Origin: DATDAH01 sp963725155
Lineage (GTDB): Bacteria; Actinomycetota; Acidimicrobiia; Acidimicrobiales; DATDAH01
Reading direction: 5' to 3'
Length of the DNA stretch: 64,000 nt
Assembly (NCBI GenBank): GCA_963725155.1
Contig: CAVRXU010000005.1
Span: 682,001-746,000, forward strand
Position 1 is the stretch's first letter, and each line of letters opens with the position of its first letter. This document shows positions 1 to 7,523 of this stretch, piece by piece. The notes beneath the pieces were generated by a model. It saw only the letters and a program-made list of their open reading frames with translations. It searched no databases and was not told the DNA's origin. The position numbers and the translations under genes were made by a program.

Positions 1-609
1 GGGGAGCTCCTGGCCCGGGTCCGGCCATCGGGAGTGGAGACACCGAGTGGCCTCGGCCACGAGGATCCGCCGCCCGTGCCCGAAGAGGACCGGCGCGTGC
101 CCGGGCGGGGCGAAGGGGGCACGGCCCGTGGCCGGGCCGTGCACGCGGTGCTGCAGTCGGTCAGCCTGCCGGACGCGGTCGATCTGGACGACCTCGCCCG
201 GCTCCAGGCGGCGGCGGAAGGTCTCGCCGATCCGGGCGCGGTGGCGGACATCGCCCGGTCTGCGTTGGCGGCCTTGGTGGTCCGGCGAGCCATGGAGGCG
301 CCCCGCTACTGGCGGGAGCTGGCCGTCCTGGCCGAGATCGGCGGACGCCTGGTGGAGGGCTTCATCGACCTCGCCTTCGAGGACGCCGACGGCCGCCTCG
401 TGGTGGTGGACTACAAGACCGACGCCGTCGTGAACCCCGACGCCTACCGACTCCAGATCGCGGCCTACGCCGCGGCGCTGGCCCGAGCCACGGGTCGGGA
501 GGTGACCGAGGGCTGGCTGGTGTTCGCCGGCGTCGAGGGGGCCGAGGAGCACCAGGTGACGGATCTCGACGTCGCAGTGGCGGAGGTCGAGGCGCTCGTC
601 GCCGGCTGA
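1..609 (+). CDS. RecB/AddA-type PD-(D/E)XK nuclease domain, 5' partial
   Basis: Only the last ~200 residues are present; the frame is open from base 1, so the start lies upstream. The visible part is a PD-(D/E)XK nuclease core: the Asp of FIDLAF, then VVDYKTD, then LQIAAYAAAL, which fits the QxxxY helix of RecB/AddA nucleases. In this family the domain cuts DNA during double-strand break processing, either as the C-terminal end of a UvrD-like helicase or as a free exonuclease. The fragment cannot decide between the two. Its stop (607-609) faces the stop of the next gene, with one base between them. Confidence 0.75.
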   Translation, partial: GELLARVRPSGVETPSGLGHEDPPPVPEEDRRVPGRGEGGTARGRAVHAVLQSVSLPDAVDLDDLARLQAAAEGLADPGAVADIARSALAALVVRRAMEAPRYWRELAVLAEIGGRLVEGFIDLAFEDADGRLVVVDYKTDAVVNPDAYRLQIAAYAAALARATGREVTEGWLVFAGVEGAEEHQVTDLDVAVAEVEALVAG

Positions 610-610
610 C

Positions 611-3067
611 TTACTCCGTCCGCAGGACCTCAGCGGGTCGGAGACGGGCGACTCGCCGCCCGGGCCAGACGGCCAAGCCGTTGGCCACGAGCAAGGCGAG
701 CGGGACCAGGGCCAGCACGGCGAAGGCGGCAACCGGGCGGACGACGGCGAGCGGCACGCTCTCGGCGACGACCGCCCAGCCCAGTCGCCCGAGGACGATT
801 CCGGCGGGGATGCCCACGATCAGGCCGACGAGGCCGATGGCGGTGCCTTGGACGTTGAGCACGATCCGGGAGTCCCACCGGGTGAGGCCCAGGGCCCGGA
901 GGACCGCGAAGTCCTTGCCGCGGCGCCGAGCGGACGTCGCCAGCACGTGGCCAAGGGCACCCACCGCCAGCAGGGCCAGGAACCCCGCCAGCAACCGGGG
1001 CAGCGTGCGCACGTTCTCGAGGTTGGTGAGCTCCACGGGCGGCACAGCCGGTCCGAAGTCCTCGAACTGGTCACCGACCGACGTCTGGAGCGAATCCAGC
1101 ACCTCCTCGGCCGAGGCGTCGTCGGCGATGTCGAAGGCGACCTGTCGTTCGACCGGGTCGTCGACGGGGATCTCCTCCGGTGGCGCGGCCGCATCGAAGC
1201 CTTCTGCGTCGAGCCACAGCCCCTGGTCGAAGGTGGCATGGACGTCGGAGGGGAAGAGGGCCTCGCCCACGATGGTCACCCGGTGATCGGTCGCGCCGAT
1301 GGTCACCTCGTCGCCCACCCCGACGTCGAGGTCGGCCGCGCTGGCCGGTCCGATCGCTGCCTCGTCGGGTCCGCTGGGGGCCTGGCCGGATGTGAGGACC
1401 AGTTGGATCGCTGCCTCGGCCGCGCCGGGCGGGGGTCGGACCGCGAACGTCGGCACCCCGACACCGTTGACGGGCATGACCTGTCGGTCGATCGCGGCCA
1501 CGGTCGCGACCCCGTCGGTCGCGGCGATGGCCTCGATCAGCTCAGGGTCGACGGCGGCGGGATGCGACGGGTCGCCGGCGACGATCCCGCCGGCATCCCA
1601 GGCGACGCCGGCCCGCTCGGGATGGTTGAGCGCATCCTCGAGCCCGGCGTTGAGCGTGACCGTGGCCACGACGCCGAGGACGCCGACAACGGCGCCGATC
1701 AGCGCCTGACGGGCTGGGATCCGGGCCCGCCCCTCCCCGGGGCCGAGGGCCATCGTCGTACCGAGGCCGACAGGAACCGACGCCACTCGGCGGATCCCGG
1801 TCAGGGCTCGGGACGGCGAGCCGGCGCGGGCGAGGGCCGGTCGGTTCGATCGGGCGGTCACCGCCGCGCCGGCGAGGACGGCACCGGCCACCAGCAGCGT
1901 GCCGGGGACGAGGATCGCCCACATCGGCTGGATGCCCCGATCGGGATCGAGCTGCCCGGCCATCCCGATGGGGAACCAGAGAGACGCGATGACGGCTGTC
2001 GCGGCAGCGGTCACTGCAGCGGTGATCGCGGTGGGGAGGTGGACGAGCACCGCAGTCGCCGTGATGCTGCGGCTGGTCATGCCCACGGCGGTGAGGGCCG
2101 TGCGGTCGTCGGTGGTCGCGGCCGCGGACTGCACGACGGCCTGTCCCACCAGCGCCAGTCCGGCCAGCAGGACCACGCCGGTCAGGACGAGGAGGGCGGT
2201 GTGCTCCACCGAGGTGGTGGTCTCCACCCGACGGGCGGCCGCGTGCAGGTCGAGCACCGGTGTGCCCGGGGCCACGACCTCGTCGACGGCACGCTGGAGG
2301 GCCGCCAGATCCGCAGCCCCATGGCGGAGCTGCACGTCAGCGTTCTCGGCGATCAACATCTCGTCGCCGTGCTCGGCCACGAGCCCCGGGCCCACGAACC
2401 CCTGCCCGTCGGGGACGAACAGGAACTGAGAGACGGTCTTCACCCGCCCGACGACCCGGACGTCGATGTGGGGCCCTTCGGCCTCACCACTGAAGGGCAC
2501 CTGGTCCGGGCTGTAGGCGGTGAAGGGGATGACGTCGCCGACCTCGACCTCGTGGACGTTCTCGTCGATGACCGCCTCGTCGTCGGCCTCGGGATCGAAC
2601 AAGCGACCTTCGACCACGATGGGACGGCCCATCTCGCCGAGGTAGCGGTCGTCCATCGCCGCGAACAGCAGGGTCGGGCCCGGCGTCAGTCGAGGGGGGC
2701 CGCCGGCGTCGAAGGTCCCGAAAGCCAGGCCCCACGGGGCCACGGCGCTCACTTCGGGCCGGGCTTCGAGCTGCGACCAATCCGGGTGGGGGCCGGCGTC
2801 GACCTGGCTGGCGAAGACCACGGCGTCGGCGGCGTTCTCCCGCTCTCGAAAGCGGTCCAGCGCCGAGTCGGTGCGGATCGCGCCCGACAACGTCGCCATC
2901 ACGAGGCCGGCCGTGATCCCGGCGAGCGCGCCCAGCAGCAGAAGGGAACGCAGCCGGGTCCGGACCTGGGACCGGGCCACCAGCACGGAGGGACTGTCCG
3001 CTCGCCGCACCCCCGCAACGTAGGACGGCCCGGCCGGATCGACCAGGGCACCAGCCTCGGCCCGCAT
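611..3067 (-). CDS. FtsX-family ABC transporter permease
   Basis: An 818-residue membrane protein of the duplicated FtsX/MacB permease type. After a cytoplasmic N-terminus there is a first membrane segment (about residues 40-60), a large extracytoplasmic region, a group of helices at about 290-405, another helix near 455-475, a second extracytoplasmic region, and three C-terminal helices (about 690-800). The end, LRPAEVLRTE, is typical of these permeases. They work with a MacB-like ATPase to move lipoproteins, peptides or lipids, but no ATPase gene adjoins it here, so the substrate is unknown. The ATG at 3065-3067 is used; the first ~30 residues look unconserved and a start further in is possible. 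Confidence 0.8.
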   Translation of the reverse strand: MRAEAGALVDPAGPSYVAGVRRADSPSVLVARSQVRTRLRSLLLLGALAGITAGLVMATLSGAIRTDSALDRFRERENAADAVVFASQVDAGPHPDWSQLEARPEVSAVAPWGLAFGTFDAGGPPRLTPGPTLLFAAMDDRYLGEMGRPIVVEGRLFDPEADDEAVIDENVHEVEVGDVIPFTAYSPDQVPFSGEAEGPHIDVRVVGRVKTVSQFLFVPDGQGFVGPGLVAEHGDEMLIAENADVQLRHGAADLAALQRAVDEVVAPGTPVLDLHAAARRVETTTSVEHTALLVLTGVVLLAGLALVGQAVVQSAAATTDDRTALTAVGMTSRSITATAVLVHLPTAITAAVTAAATAVIASLWFPIGMAGQLDPDRGIQPMWAILVPGTLLVAGAVLAGAAVTARSNRPALARAGSPSRALTGIRRVASVPVGLGTTMALGPGEGRARIPARQALIGAVVGVLGVVATVTLNAGLEDALNHPERAGVAWDAGGIVAGDPSHPAAVDPELIEAIAATDGVATVAAIDRQVMPVNGVGVPTFAVRPPPGAAEAAIQLVLTSGQAPSGPDEAAIGPASAADLDVGVGDEVTIGATDHRVTIVGEALFPSDVHATFDQGLWLDAEGFDAAAPPEEIPVDDPVERQVAFDIADDASAEEVLDSLQTSVGDQFEDFGPAVPPVELTNLENVRTLPRLLAGFLALLAVGALGHVLATSARRRGKDFAVLRALGLTRWDSRIVLNVQGTAIGLVGLIVGIPAGIVLGRLGWAVVAESVPLAVVRPVAAFAVLALVPLALLVANGLAVWPGRRVARLRPAEVLRTE

Positions 3068-3170
3068 GGTGGTGGAGGCCCTCCCTCTGCGGGCAGGCCC
3101 TCACCCTCGTACCGGTCGGGGACCGCTCGTACGGTCGGGTGGAGGTTCGCACCGGCGAAAGGGTTGGCTC

Positions 3171-3912
3171 GTGTGCACGAAGTTGACAGGAACGGTCCTG
3201 ATCCTGGTCTTGGCCGCGGTGGCGTGTTCGTCTGACGACGCCACGTCGGGCACCACGGCCGTCGCGGAGACCTCGACCTCAACAACGGCGGTAGCGGACA
3301 CCGTGGCCGACGCGTCGTGCTTCAGCTGCCTGCCGGCAGGGCCGTTCACGAGCTTCGGGTTCGTCCCCGAACTGACGATCACCATCCCTGGATGGTTGGC
3401 AGATCGGCGAGGACACATCGGCGGAGGTCAAGATGAACCTCGTCGACGACCCCGACGAGGAGCTCAAGTTCCTCCCCCAGCCGATCCCCGTCACCAACGT
3501 CGACCAGGAGGTCGTCGAGGGCATCGAGCCCACGCCGGACGGTCTGGTCGCCTGGCTGCGGTCGAACCCGGATCTCGTGGTCGGGGAGCCGACCCCCCGG
3601 ACCATTGCCGGCGACATCGAGGCCACCGCCGTGGACGTGAGCGTGGCCCCGACGGCGGAGAACGGCGATCCGGGCTGCCCGCCCGGACTGGAGCCGTGTG
3701 TCAACTTCTTCGCCTTCGTCGGCCCCGACTACGACTTCGGCTTGGCGATCGCCAGTCAGCAGACGGTCCGGCTCATCTTCGCTCCCGTCACGGTCGATGG
3801 CAGCCCCACCACCATGCTGATCGTTCTCGACCCCGGCACCCCCGACCGTCTCGAGCACCTGGTGGCGGTCACCGATCCGATGCTGGACGAGCTGGTGGTG
3901 GCGGAGTCCTGA
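3171..3912 (+). CDS. secreted lipoprotein of unknown function, frameshifted in the assembly
   Basis: The GTG at 3171 starts a clear lipoprotein signal peptide: a short basic start, a hydrophobic stretch and the lipobox LAAVAC, followed by a Ser/Thr-rich linker. The frame changes near 3396. The first frame reads through TIPGW, and the second continues from 3397 as WQIGEDTSAEVKMNLVDD. Removing one T in GGATGGTTGG joins them cleanly, which suggests a one-base error. The mature part is about 220 residues with a Cys-containing segment (DPGCPPGLEPCVNF) and no domain I recognise. It would be anchored to the outer face of the membrane. It ends exactly where the oppositely oriented rpe gene ends. Confidence 0.6.
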
Positions 3913-4590
3913 TCAGCGCTGGGCGCTCGTCGCCCGCTCCCGCAGGTCCGCCACGGCGTGCTCGAGGCCGTCGGGGTCGCGGAACAGCGAGCTGCCGGCG
4001 ACGAGGACATTGGCGCCGGCGGCGGCCGCCCCGGCGATCGTCTCGGGGCCGATGCCCCCGTCCACTTCGATGTCGACGTCGTGGCCCTGCCCGTCGATCA
4101 GGGCCCGGAGGGCGGCGATCTTGGGCTCCATCGTGGCGATGTAGGCCTGGCCGCCCCAGCCCGGGTTCACCGTCATGATCAACACCATCTCGACCAGGTC
4201 GAGCACGTGGGCCACGGCGTCTATAGGCGTCGAGGGGTTCAGGGCGACCGCGGCGCGGGCCCCGAGCTCGCCCACCGCCCCCAGGGTGCGGTGGAGGTGG
4301 ATGGTCGACTCGGCGTGCACGATGAGCAACTCGCAGCCGGCCTCGACGTAGCGGTCGAGCATGAGCTCGGGGGTGTTCACCATGAGGTGGGCCTCGAAGG
4401 GCACGGTCACCTGGTCGCGCACCGAGGCGATGACATCGGGGCCGAAGGTCAGGTTGGGCACGAACTGGCCGTCCATGACGTCCCACTGGATGCGATCGAC
4501 CCCGGCCTTCTCGAGGGCGACGCACTCCTCGCCGAGACGGGAGAAGTCGGCGGGGAGGACGGAGGGGACGATCGAGATCGGGCGGGCCAC
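3913..4590 (-). CDS. rpe: ribulose-phosphate 3-epimerase
   Basis: This is a 225-residue TIM-barrel enzyme interconverting ribulose 5-phosphate and xylulose 5-phosphate in the pentose phosphate pathway. Family motifs are in order: SVLPADFSRLGEE near the start, WDVMDGQFVPNLTFGP, LLIVHAES, VNPGWGGQAYI and EVDGGIGPETI, the last with the second catalytic Asp. One metal-ligand position is odd: where well-studied Rpe proteins have His two residues before the Asp (VHFDVMD or LHLDVMD), this protein has Gln (IQWDVMD). The start is the GTG at 4588-4590, with a TAACCT hexamer 6 nt upstream, which suggests a leaderless mRNA. Confidence 0.93.
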   Translation of the reverse strand: MARPISIVPSVLPADFSRLGEECVALEKAGVDRIQWDVMDGQFVPNLTFGPDVIASVRDQVTVPFEAHLMVNTPELMLDRYVEAGCELLIVHAESTIHLHRTLGAVGELGARAAVALNPSTPIDAVAHVLDLVEMVLIMTVNPGWGGQAYIATMEPKIAALRALIDGQGHDVDIEVDGGIGPETIAGAAAAGANVLVAGSSLFRDPDGLEHAVADLRERATSAQR

Positions 4591-4596
4591 GACCGG

Positions 4597-4602
4597 AGGT
4601 TA
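4597..4602 (-). promoter_or_regulatory. putative -10 box of rpe (TAACCT)
   Basis: On the minus strand TAACCT lies 6 nt before the rpe GTG. Its spacing matches the hexamer seen before tig, obg, proA and leuS in this window and suggests transcription starts at or next to the start codon. No good -35 box is seen. Confidence 0.35.
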
Positions 4603-4630
4603 GGGCTGGACGGCGGTGTCGTAGCGCGGA

Positions 4631-5179
4631 TCAGGTCGAACGGGCGTCGAGCAGGTCGAAGTCCCGTTCGGCGTACAGCCGGTGTTCCCACTCCTCGTTG
4701 AGGACGGCCTGGAGGCCGCGACTGACGGGGTAGCTCTCCGGCTCCGGGTACCCCGGCTCCAGGATCGGTTCGGTCATCTCCGCCAGCTTGTCGTCGGTGA
4801 GGTCGGCGATCACCTGTCGCACGGTGGACATCCGGTCGGCGCGCAGGGCGAGGACCTCGTCCAGCGACGGCCGTGCGTCGTGGTCGCGCGGGACGCTCGG
4901 CTCGTCGCCCATCTCGTCGTGGGGCAGGTCCAGCGGGTCCCAGGGCGACGGCTCCCCCAGGATGACGCGCGTCACCCAGGCGTCGGTGGCGAAGACGAGA
5001 TGGCGCAGGGTCTCGATGAAGGACCACTCACCGTCGACCCGCTCGTGCAGCAGATCCGGATCCATGCCGCGGGCCCGGTCCACCGTCTGTTCCCACAACC
5101 GCTCGAGGACCTCCCACGCCTCGCGGTACCCGTCGGCGTCGGCCGGCCGCATGAGGTCTTCGTTGGCGACGTCAGCCAT
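4631..5179 (-). CDS. DinB-superfamily protein
   Basis: A 182-residue protein of the DinB/mycothiol-maleylpyruvate-isomerase four-helix-bundle type. The recognisable part is WSFIETLRHLVFATDAWVTRVILG, with the conserved His of the second metal-binding helix, and a C-terminal helix holding EEWEHRLYAERDF. Family members bind a divalent metal and often act as thiol-dependent transferases (mycothiol or bacillithiol) or have no assigned function. The exact reaction here is unknown. The ATG at 5177-5179 is chosen because a TATCCT hexamer sits 6 nt upstream; the frame stays open further upstream, but those residues look unconserved. Confidence 0.75.
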   Translation of the reverse strand: MADVANEDLMRPADADGYREAWEVLERLWEQTVDRARGMDPDLLHERVDGEWSFIETLRHLVFATDAWVTRVILGEPSPWDPLDLPHDEMGDEPSVPRDHDARPSLDEVLALRADRMSTVRQVIADLTDDKLAEMTEPILEPGYPEPESYPVSRGLQAVLNEEWEHRLYAERDFDLLDARST

Positions 5180-5185
5180 CGGAGC

Positions 5186-5191
5186 AGGATA
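5186..5191 (-). promoter_or_regulatory. putative -10 box of the DinB-like gene (TATCCT)
   Basis: TATCCT on the minus strand, 6 nt before the chosen ATG. It supports that start over in-frame upstream alternatives and matches the leaderless pattern elsewhere in the window. Confidence 0.4.
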
Positions 5192-5354
5192 CGAAACAAA
5201 CGCAGGGTCAGACTCGAGCCTGGACCACCCTTGGGTCATTGCCGGCGGCCGAACTCTGCGTGAGTGTGGGTCGCTGATCTGCGCTGACCGAGCGCTGTCG
5301 GTGCCGAAGCACCTCCGCCCCGTCAGGGGCATTCCGGCGGTAGCCGGAGCAGGG

Positions 5355-5429
5355 TGGTGGGCCCCCTGGGATTCGAACCCAGAACCTGCGGCTTAAGAGG
5401 CCGTTGCTCTGCCGTTGAGCTAGAGGCCC
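5355..5429 (-). tRNA. tRNA-Lys (anticodon CTT)
   Basis: A complete cloverleaf on the minus strand. The acceptor arms GGGCCTC and GGGGCCC pair with one G-U. The anticodon loop is CTCTTAA (anticodon CTT, reading AAG), the T-arm is CTGGG-TTCGAAT-CCCAG, and CCA is encoded at the 3' end (5355-5357). Confidence 0.95.
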
Positions 5430-5489
5430 GACGCCCGGGGAGGGTAGCGGTCGGCACGGAACCGCCCGCCAACCTCCCGGACTTCGGTA

Positions 5490-5567
5490 TGGGGTGACCG
5501 AGGGGACTTGAACCCCCGACCTCCAGGGCCACAACCTGGCGCTCTAACCGAGCTGAGCTACGGCCAC
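5490..5567 (-). tRNA. tRNA-His (anticodon GTG)
   Basis: A cloverleaf on the minus strand with acceptor arms GTGGCCG and CGGTCAC, anticodon loop TTGTGGC (anticodon GTG), T-arm GGGGG-TTCAAGT-CCCC(T) and encoded 3' CCA. The base just before the acceptor arm (5568) gives the extra G-1 typical of tRNA-His. Confidence 0.95.
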
Positions 5568-5629
5568 CAAGAGCCGCTCAGCATAGGGGCAGCCCGGCCG
5601 ACTGCCCCAGGGATAGCGTCACGTGGTCC

Positions 5630-5707
5630 GCCCCCGTAGCTCAGTCCGGACAGAGCAGCGGGCTTCTATCCCGAGGGCCGCAGGTTCGAATCCTGCCGGG
5701 GGCGCCA
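5630..5707 (+). tRNA. tRNA-Arg (anticodon TCT)
   Basis: A cloverleaf on the plus strand with acceptor arms GCCCCCG and CGGGGGC, anticodon loop CTTCTAT (anticodon TCT, reading AGA), T-arm GCAGG-TTCGAAT-CCTGC and encoded 3' CCA. The first pair of the anticodon stem appears as a G-A mismatch; the other four pairs are sound. Confidence 0.92.
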
Positions 5708-5719
5708 CACACGCGGGGC

Positions 5720-7309
5720 GTGAACGATCGGCCCAGCCGGCTCGTCTCACCCCGTGTGACCTACGACGGGCGGTTCCGGCGACGGCGGCGTGACCTCGAC
5801 GACGGGCCGCCCTGCCTGCCCCTGGCCCCGGGCGAGCTCTCCAACGGCGAGTTCATCCCCCGACCGCCGACGGCTGGAGACCGGGCCGTCGCCCGGGCGA
5901 TGCACGAGCGCTCCTCGGACGCCGCGGCCCGCATCGGCGTCGACCGGCGGCGCTTCCTGCAGGGCGCCGGCGGCATGGCCGCCAGCCTGGCCGTGCTGAA
6001 CGGCTGCTCGTCCGGCCGCGAATCCGGCGCGCCGACGACCTCGGTCGCCCCAACGACGAGTGGCTACGTCGTGCCCCCGCCCGAGGAGGTGGCGCAGTGC
6101 GAGCAGGCGCTCGGGGGCCAGGGCGAGTTCATCTTCGACCTCCACACCCATCACGTCATGCCGGGTGGGCCGTGGCGAGAGGCGTCGCCGCGCATCGCCG
6201 AGATGATCTTGACCCTCGTGCCCGAGGGCTGCGCCGAGGCCGACCCGATGGTCTGCCTCGACCGGGCCGCGTACGTGGAGGCCATGTTCCTGGCCAGCGA
6301 CACCACGGTGGCCCTCCTGTCCGATGTCCCCAACTCGGGCGACGGCGATGCGCCGGTGCCGTTCGCGGCGAAGCGGGGGACTCAGGACATGGTCGACGCT
6401 CTTTCCGAGGGCGGGGCCCGCCGTCTCCTGGTCCACGACGTGATCGCACCGAACTTCGGCTCCCTCGAGCAGCGGCTGGACCTCATGGCGGCCACCGCGG
6501 CCACGGGTGACGTCGCCGCCTTCAAGGCCTATCCGGCCTGGGGCCCGGCGGGCACGGGCTACGCCCTCGACGATCCGGCCATCGGCATCCCCGTCGTGGA
6601 GCAGGCGCGGTCGCTCGGGGTGAACGTGTTCTGTGCCCACAAGGGCCTGCCCCTCCTCGAGTTCGACCAACGGTTCAACGGCCCCGAGGACATGGTCCGC
6701 CTGGCCAAGCGCTACCCGGACATGGACTTCGTCGTCTTCCACTCGGCCTTCGAACGGGAGACCCACGAGGGGCCCTACGACCCGGCTGCCGCCGAGCGGG
6801 GGGTCAACTCGCTGATCGGGGCCATGGACGAGGTCGGCGTCGCCGCCAACACCAACCTCTGGGCCGACCTCGGGACGGCGTGGCGGGAGGTGCTCGGCGA
6901 TCCGGACCAGGCCTCGCACCTCCTGGGCAAGTTGCTCAGTCGGGTGGGGGAGGACCGGGTGTGCTGGGGGACCGACGCCATCTGGATGGGCTCCCCCCAG
7001 CCCCAGATCATGGCGTTCCGGGCCTTCCAGATCGGCCGGGACCACCAGGAGCAGTTCGGCTACCCGCCCCTCACCGACGACGTGAAGGCCAAGGTCCTCG
7101 GCCTCAACGCGGCGCGGCTGTTCGGCCTCGACCCGGAAGCGACCCGCTGCGCCGTCACCCCGGGCGCACTCACCGAGGCCCGGGCCACCTACGCCGGGCT
7201 GGTCGCCGACGGTGCCGTCCCCGCGCCCTGGCGCCCCCACGGCCCGGTCACCCGCCGCGAGGTCCTCCGGTGGCTCCGCACCGACCCCACGGCCCGCCGC
7301 CCGGTGTGA
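5720..7309 (+). CDS. Tat-exported amidohydrolase-family lipoprotein
   Basis: Up to 529 residues. An unusual arginine-rich N-terminal stretch is followed by a twin-arginine signal (DRRRFLQGAGGMAASLAVLNGC), with the Cys positioned as a lipobox, then a Thr-rich linker. The mature part begins FIFDLHTHHVMPGGPW, an HxH metal-binding motif of the COG2159 (amidohydrolase 2) TIM-barrel family; later FCAHKG, DFVVFHSAF and CWGTDAIWMG supply the other expected His and Asp. Such enzymes hydrolyse or decarboxylate small, often aromatic, substrates, but this substrate is unknown. The GTG at 5720 gives the longest form; the ATG at 5900 would give a more ordinary Tat signal and is a real alternative. Confidence 0.8.
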   Translation: MNDRPSRLVSPRVTYDGRFRRRRRDLDDGPPCLPLAPGELSNGEFIPRPPTAGDRAVARAMHERSSDAAARIGVDRRRFLQGAGGMAASLAVLNGCSSGRESGAPTTSVAPTTSGYVVPPPEEVAQCEQALGGQGEFIFDLHTHHVMPGGPWREASPRIAEMILTLVPEGCAEADPMVCLDRAAYVEAMFLASDTTVALLSDVPNSGDGDAPVPFAAKRGTQDMVDALSEGGARRLLVHDVIAPNFGSLEQRLDLMAATAATGDVAAFKAYPAWGPAGTGYALDDPAIGIPVVEQARSLGVNVFCAHKGLPLLEFDQRFNGPEDMVRLAKRYPDMDFVVFHSAFERETHEGPYDPAAAERGVNSLIGAMDEVGVAANTNLWADLGTAWREVLGDPDQASHLLGKLLSRVGEDRVCWGTDAIWMGSPQPQIMAFRAFQIGRDHQEQFGYPPLTDDVKAKVLGLNAARLFGLDPEATRCAVTPGALTEARATYAGLVADGAVPAPWRPHGPVTRREVLRWLRTDPTARRPV

Positions 7310-7317
7310 CCGACGGT

Positions 7318-7391
7318 TGGAGCGGGTGAGGGGAATCGAACCCCCGTCACCAGGATGGAAGCCTGGCGCTCTGCCATTGAGCTACACCCGC
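7318..7391 (-). tRNA. tRNA-Gly (anticodon TCC)
   Basis: A cloverleaf on the minus strand with acceptor arms GCGGGTG and CACCCGC, anticodon loop CTTCCAT between CCAGG and CCTGG (anticodon TCC, reading GGA), T-arm GGGGG-TTCGATT-CCCC and encoded 3' CCA at 7318-7320. Confidence 0.95.
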
Positions 7392-7392
7392 G

Positions 7393-7469
7393 TGGTCGGG
7401 GAGGGGAGATTTGAACTCCCGACCTCCTGCTCCCAAAGCAGGCGCGCTGCCTAGCTGCGCCACTCCCCG
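7393..7469 (-). tRNA. tRNA-Pro (anticodon TGG)
   Basis: A cloverleaf on the minus strand with acceptor arms CGGGGAG and CTCCCCG, anticodon loop TTTGGGA between CCTGC and GCAGG (anticodon TGG, reading CCA) and encoded 3' CCA. It lies one base from tRNA-Gly on the same strand, so the two are probably cotranscribed. Confidence 0.95.
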
Positions 7470-7523
7470 ACGTTTCCACTCAGGCTAGGGGACAGGCCGC
7501 GTCCGAGGGCAGGGATCGGCCGG

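Noticed and set aside
848..3235. A 795-residue frame opposite the FtsX permease
   Set aside because: It is the antisense shadow of a high-GC gene; it has charged low-complexity sequence and no domain, while the opposite strand has clear membrane helices.
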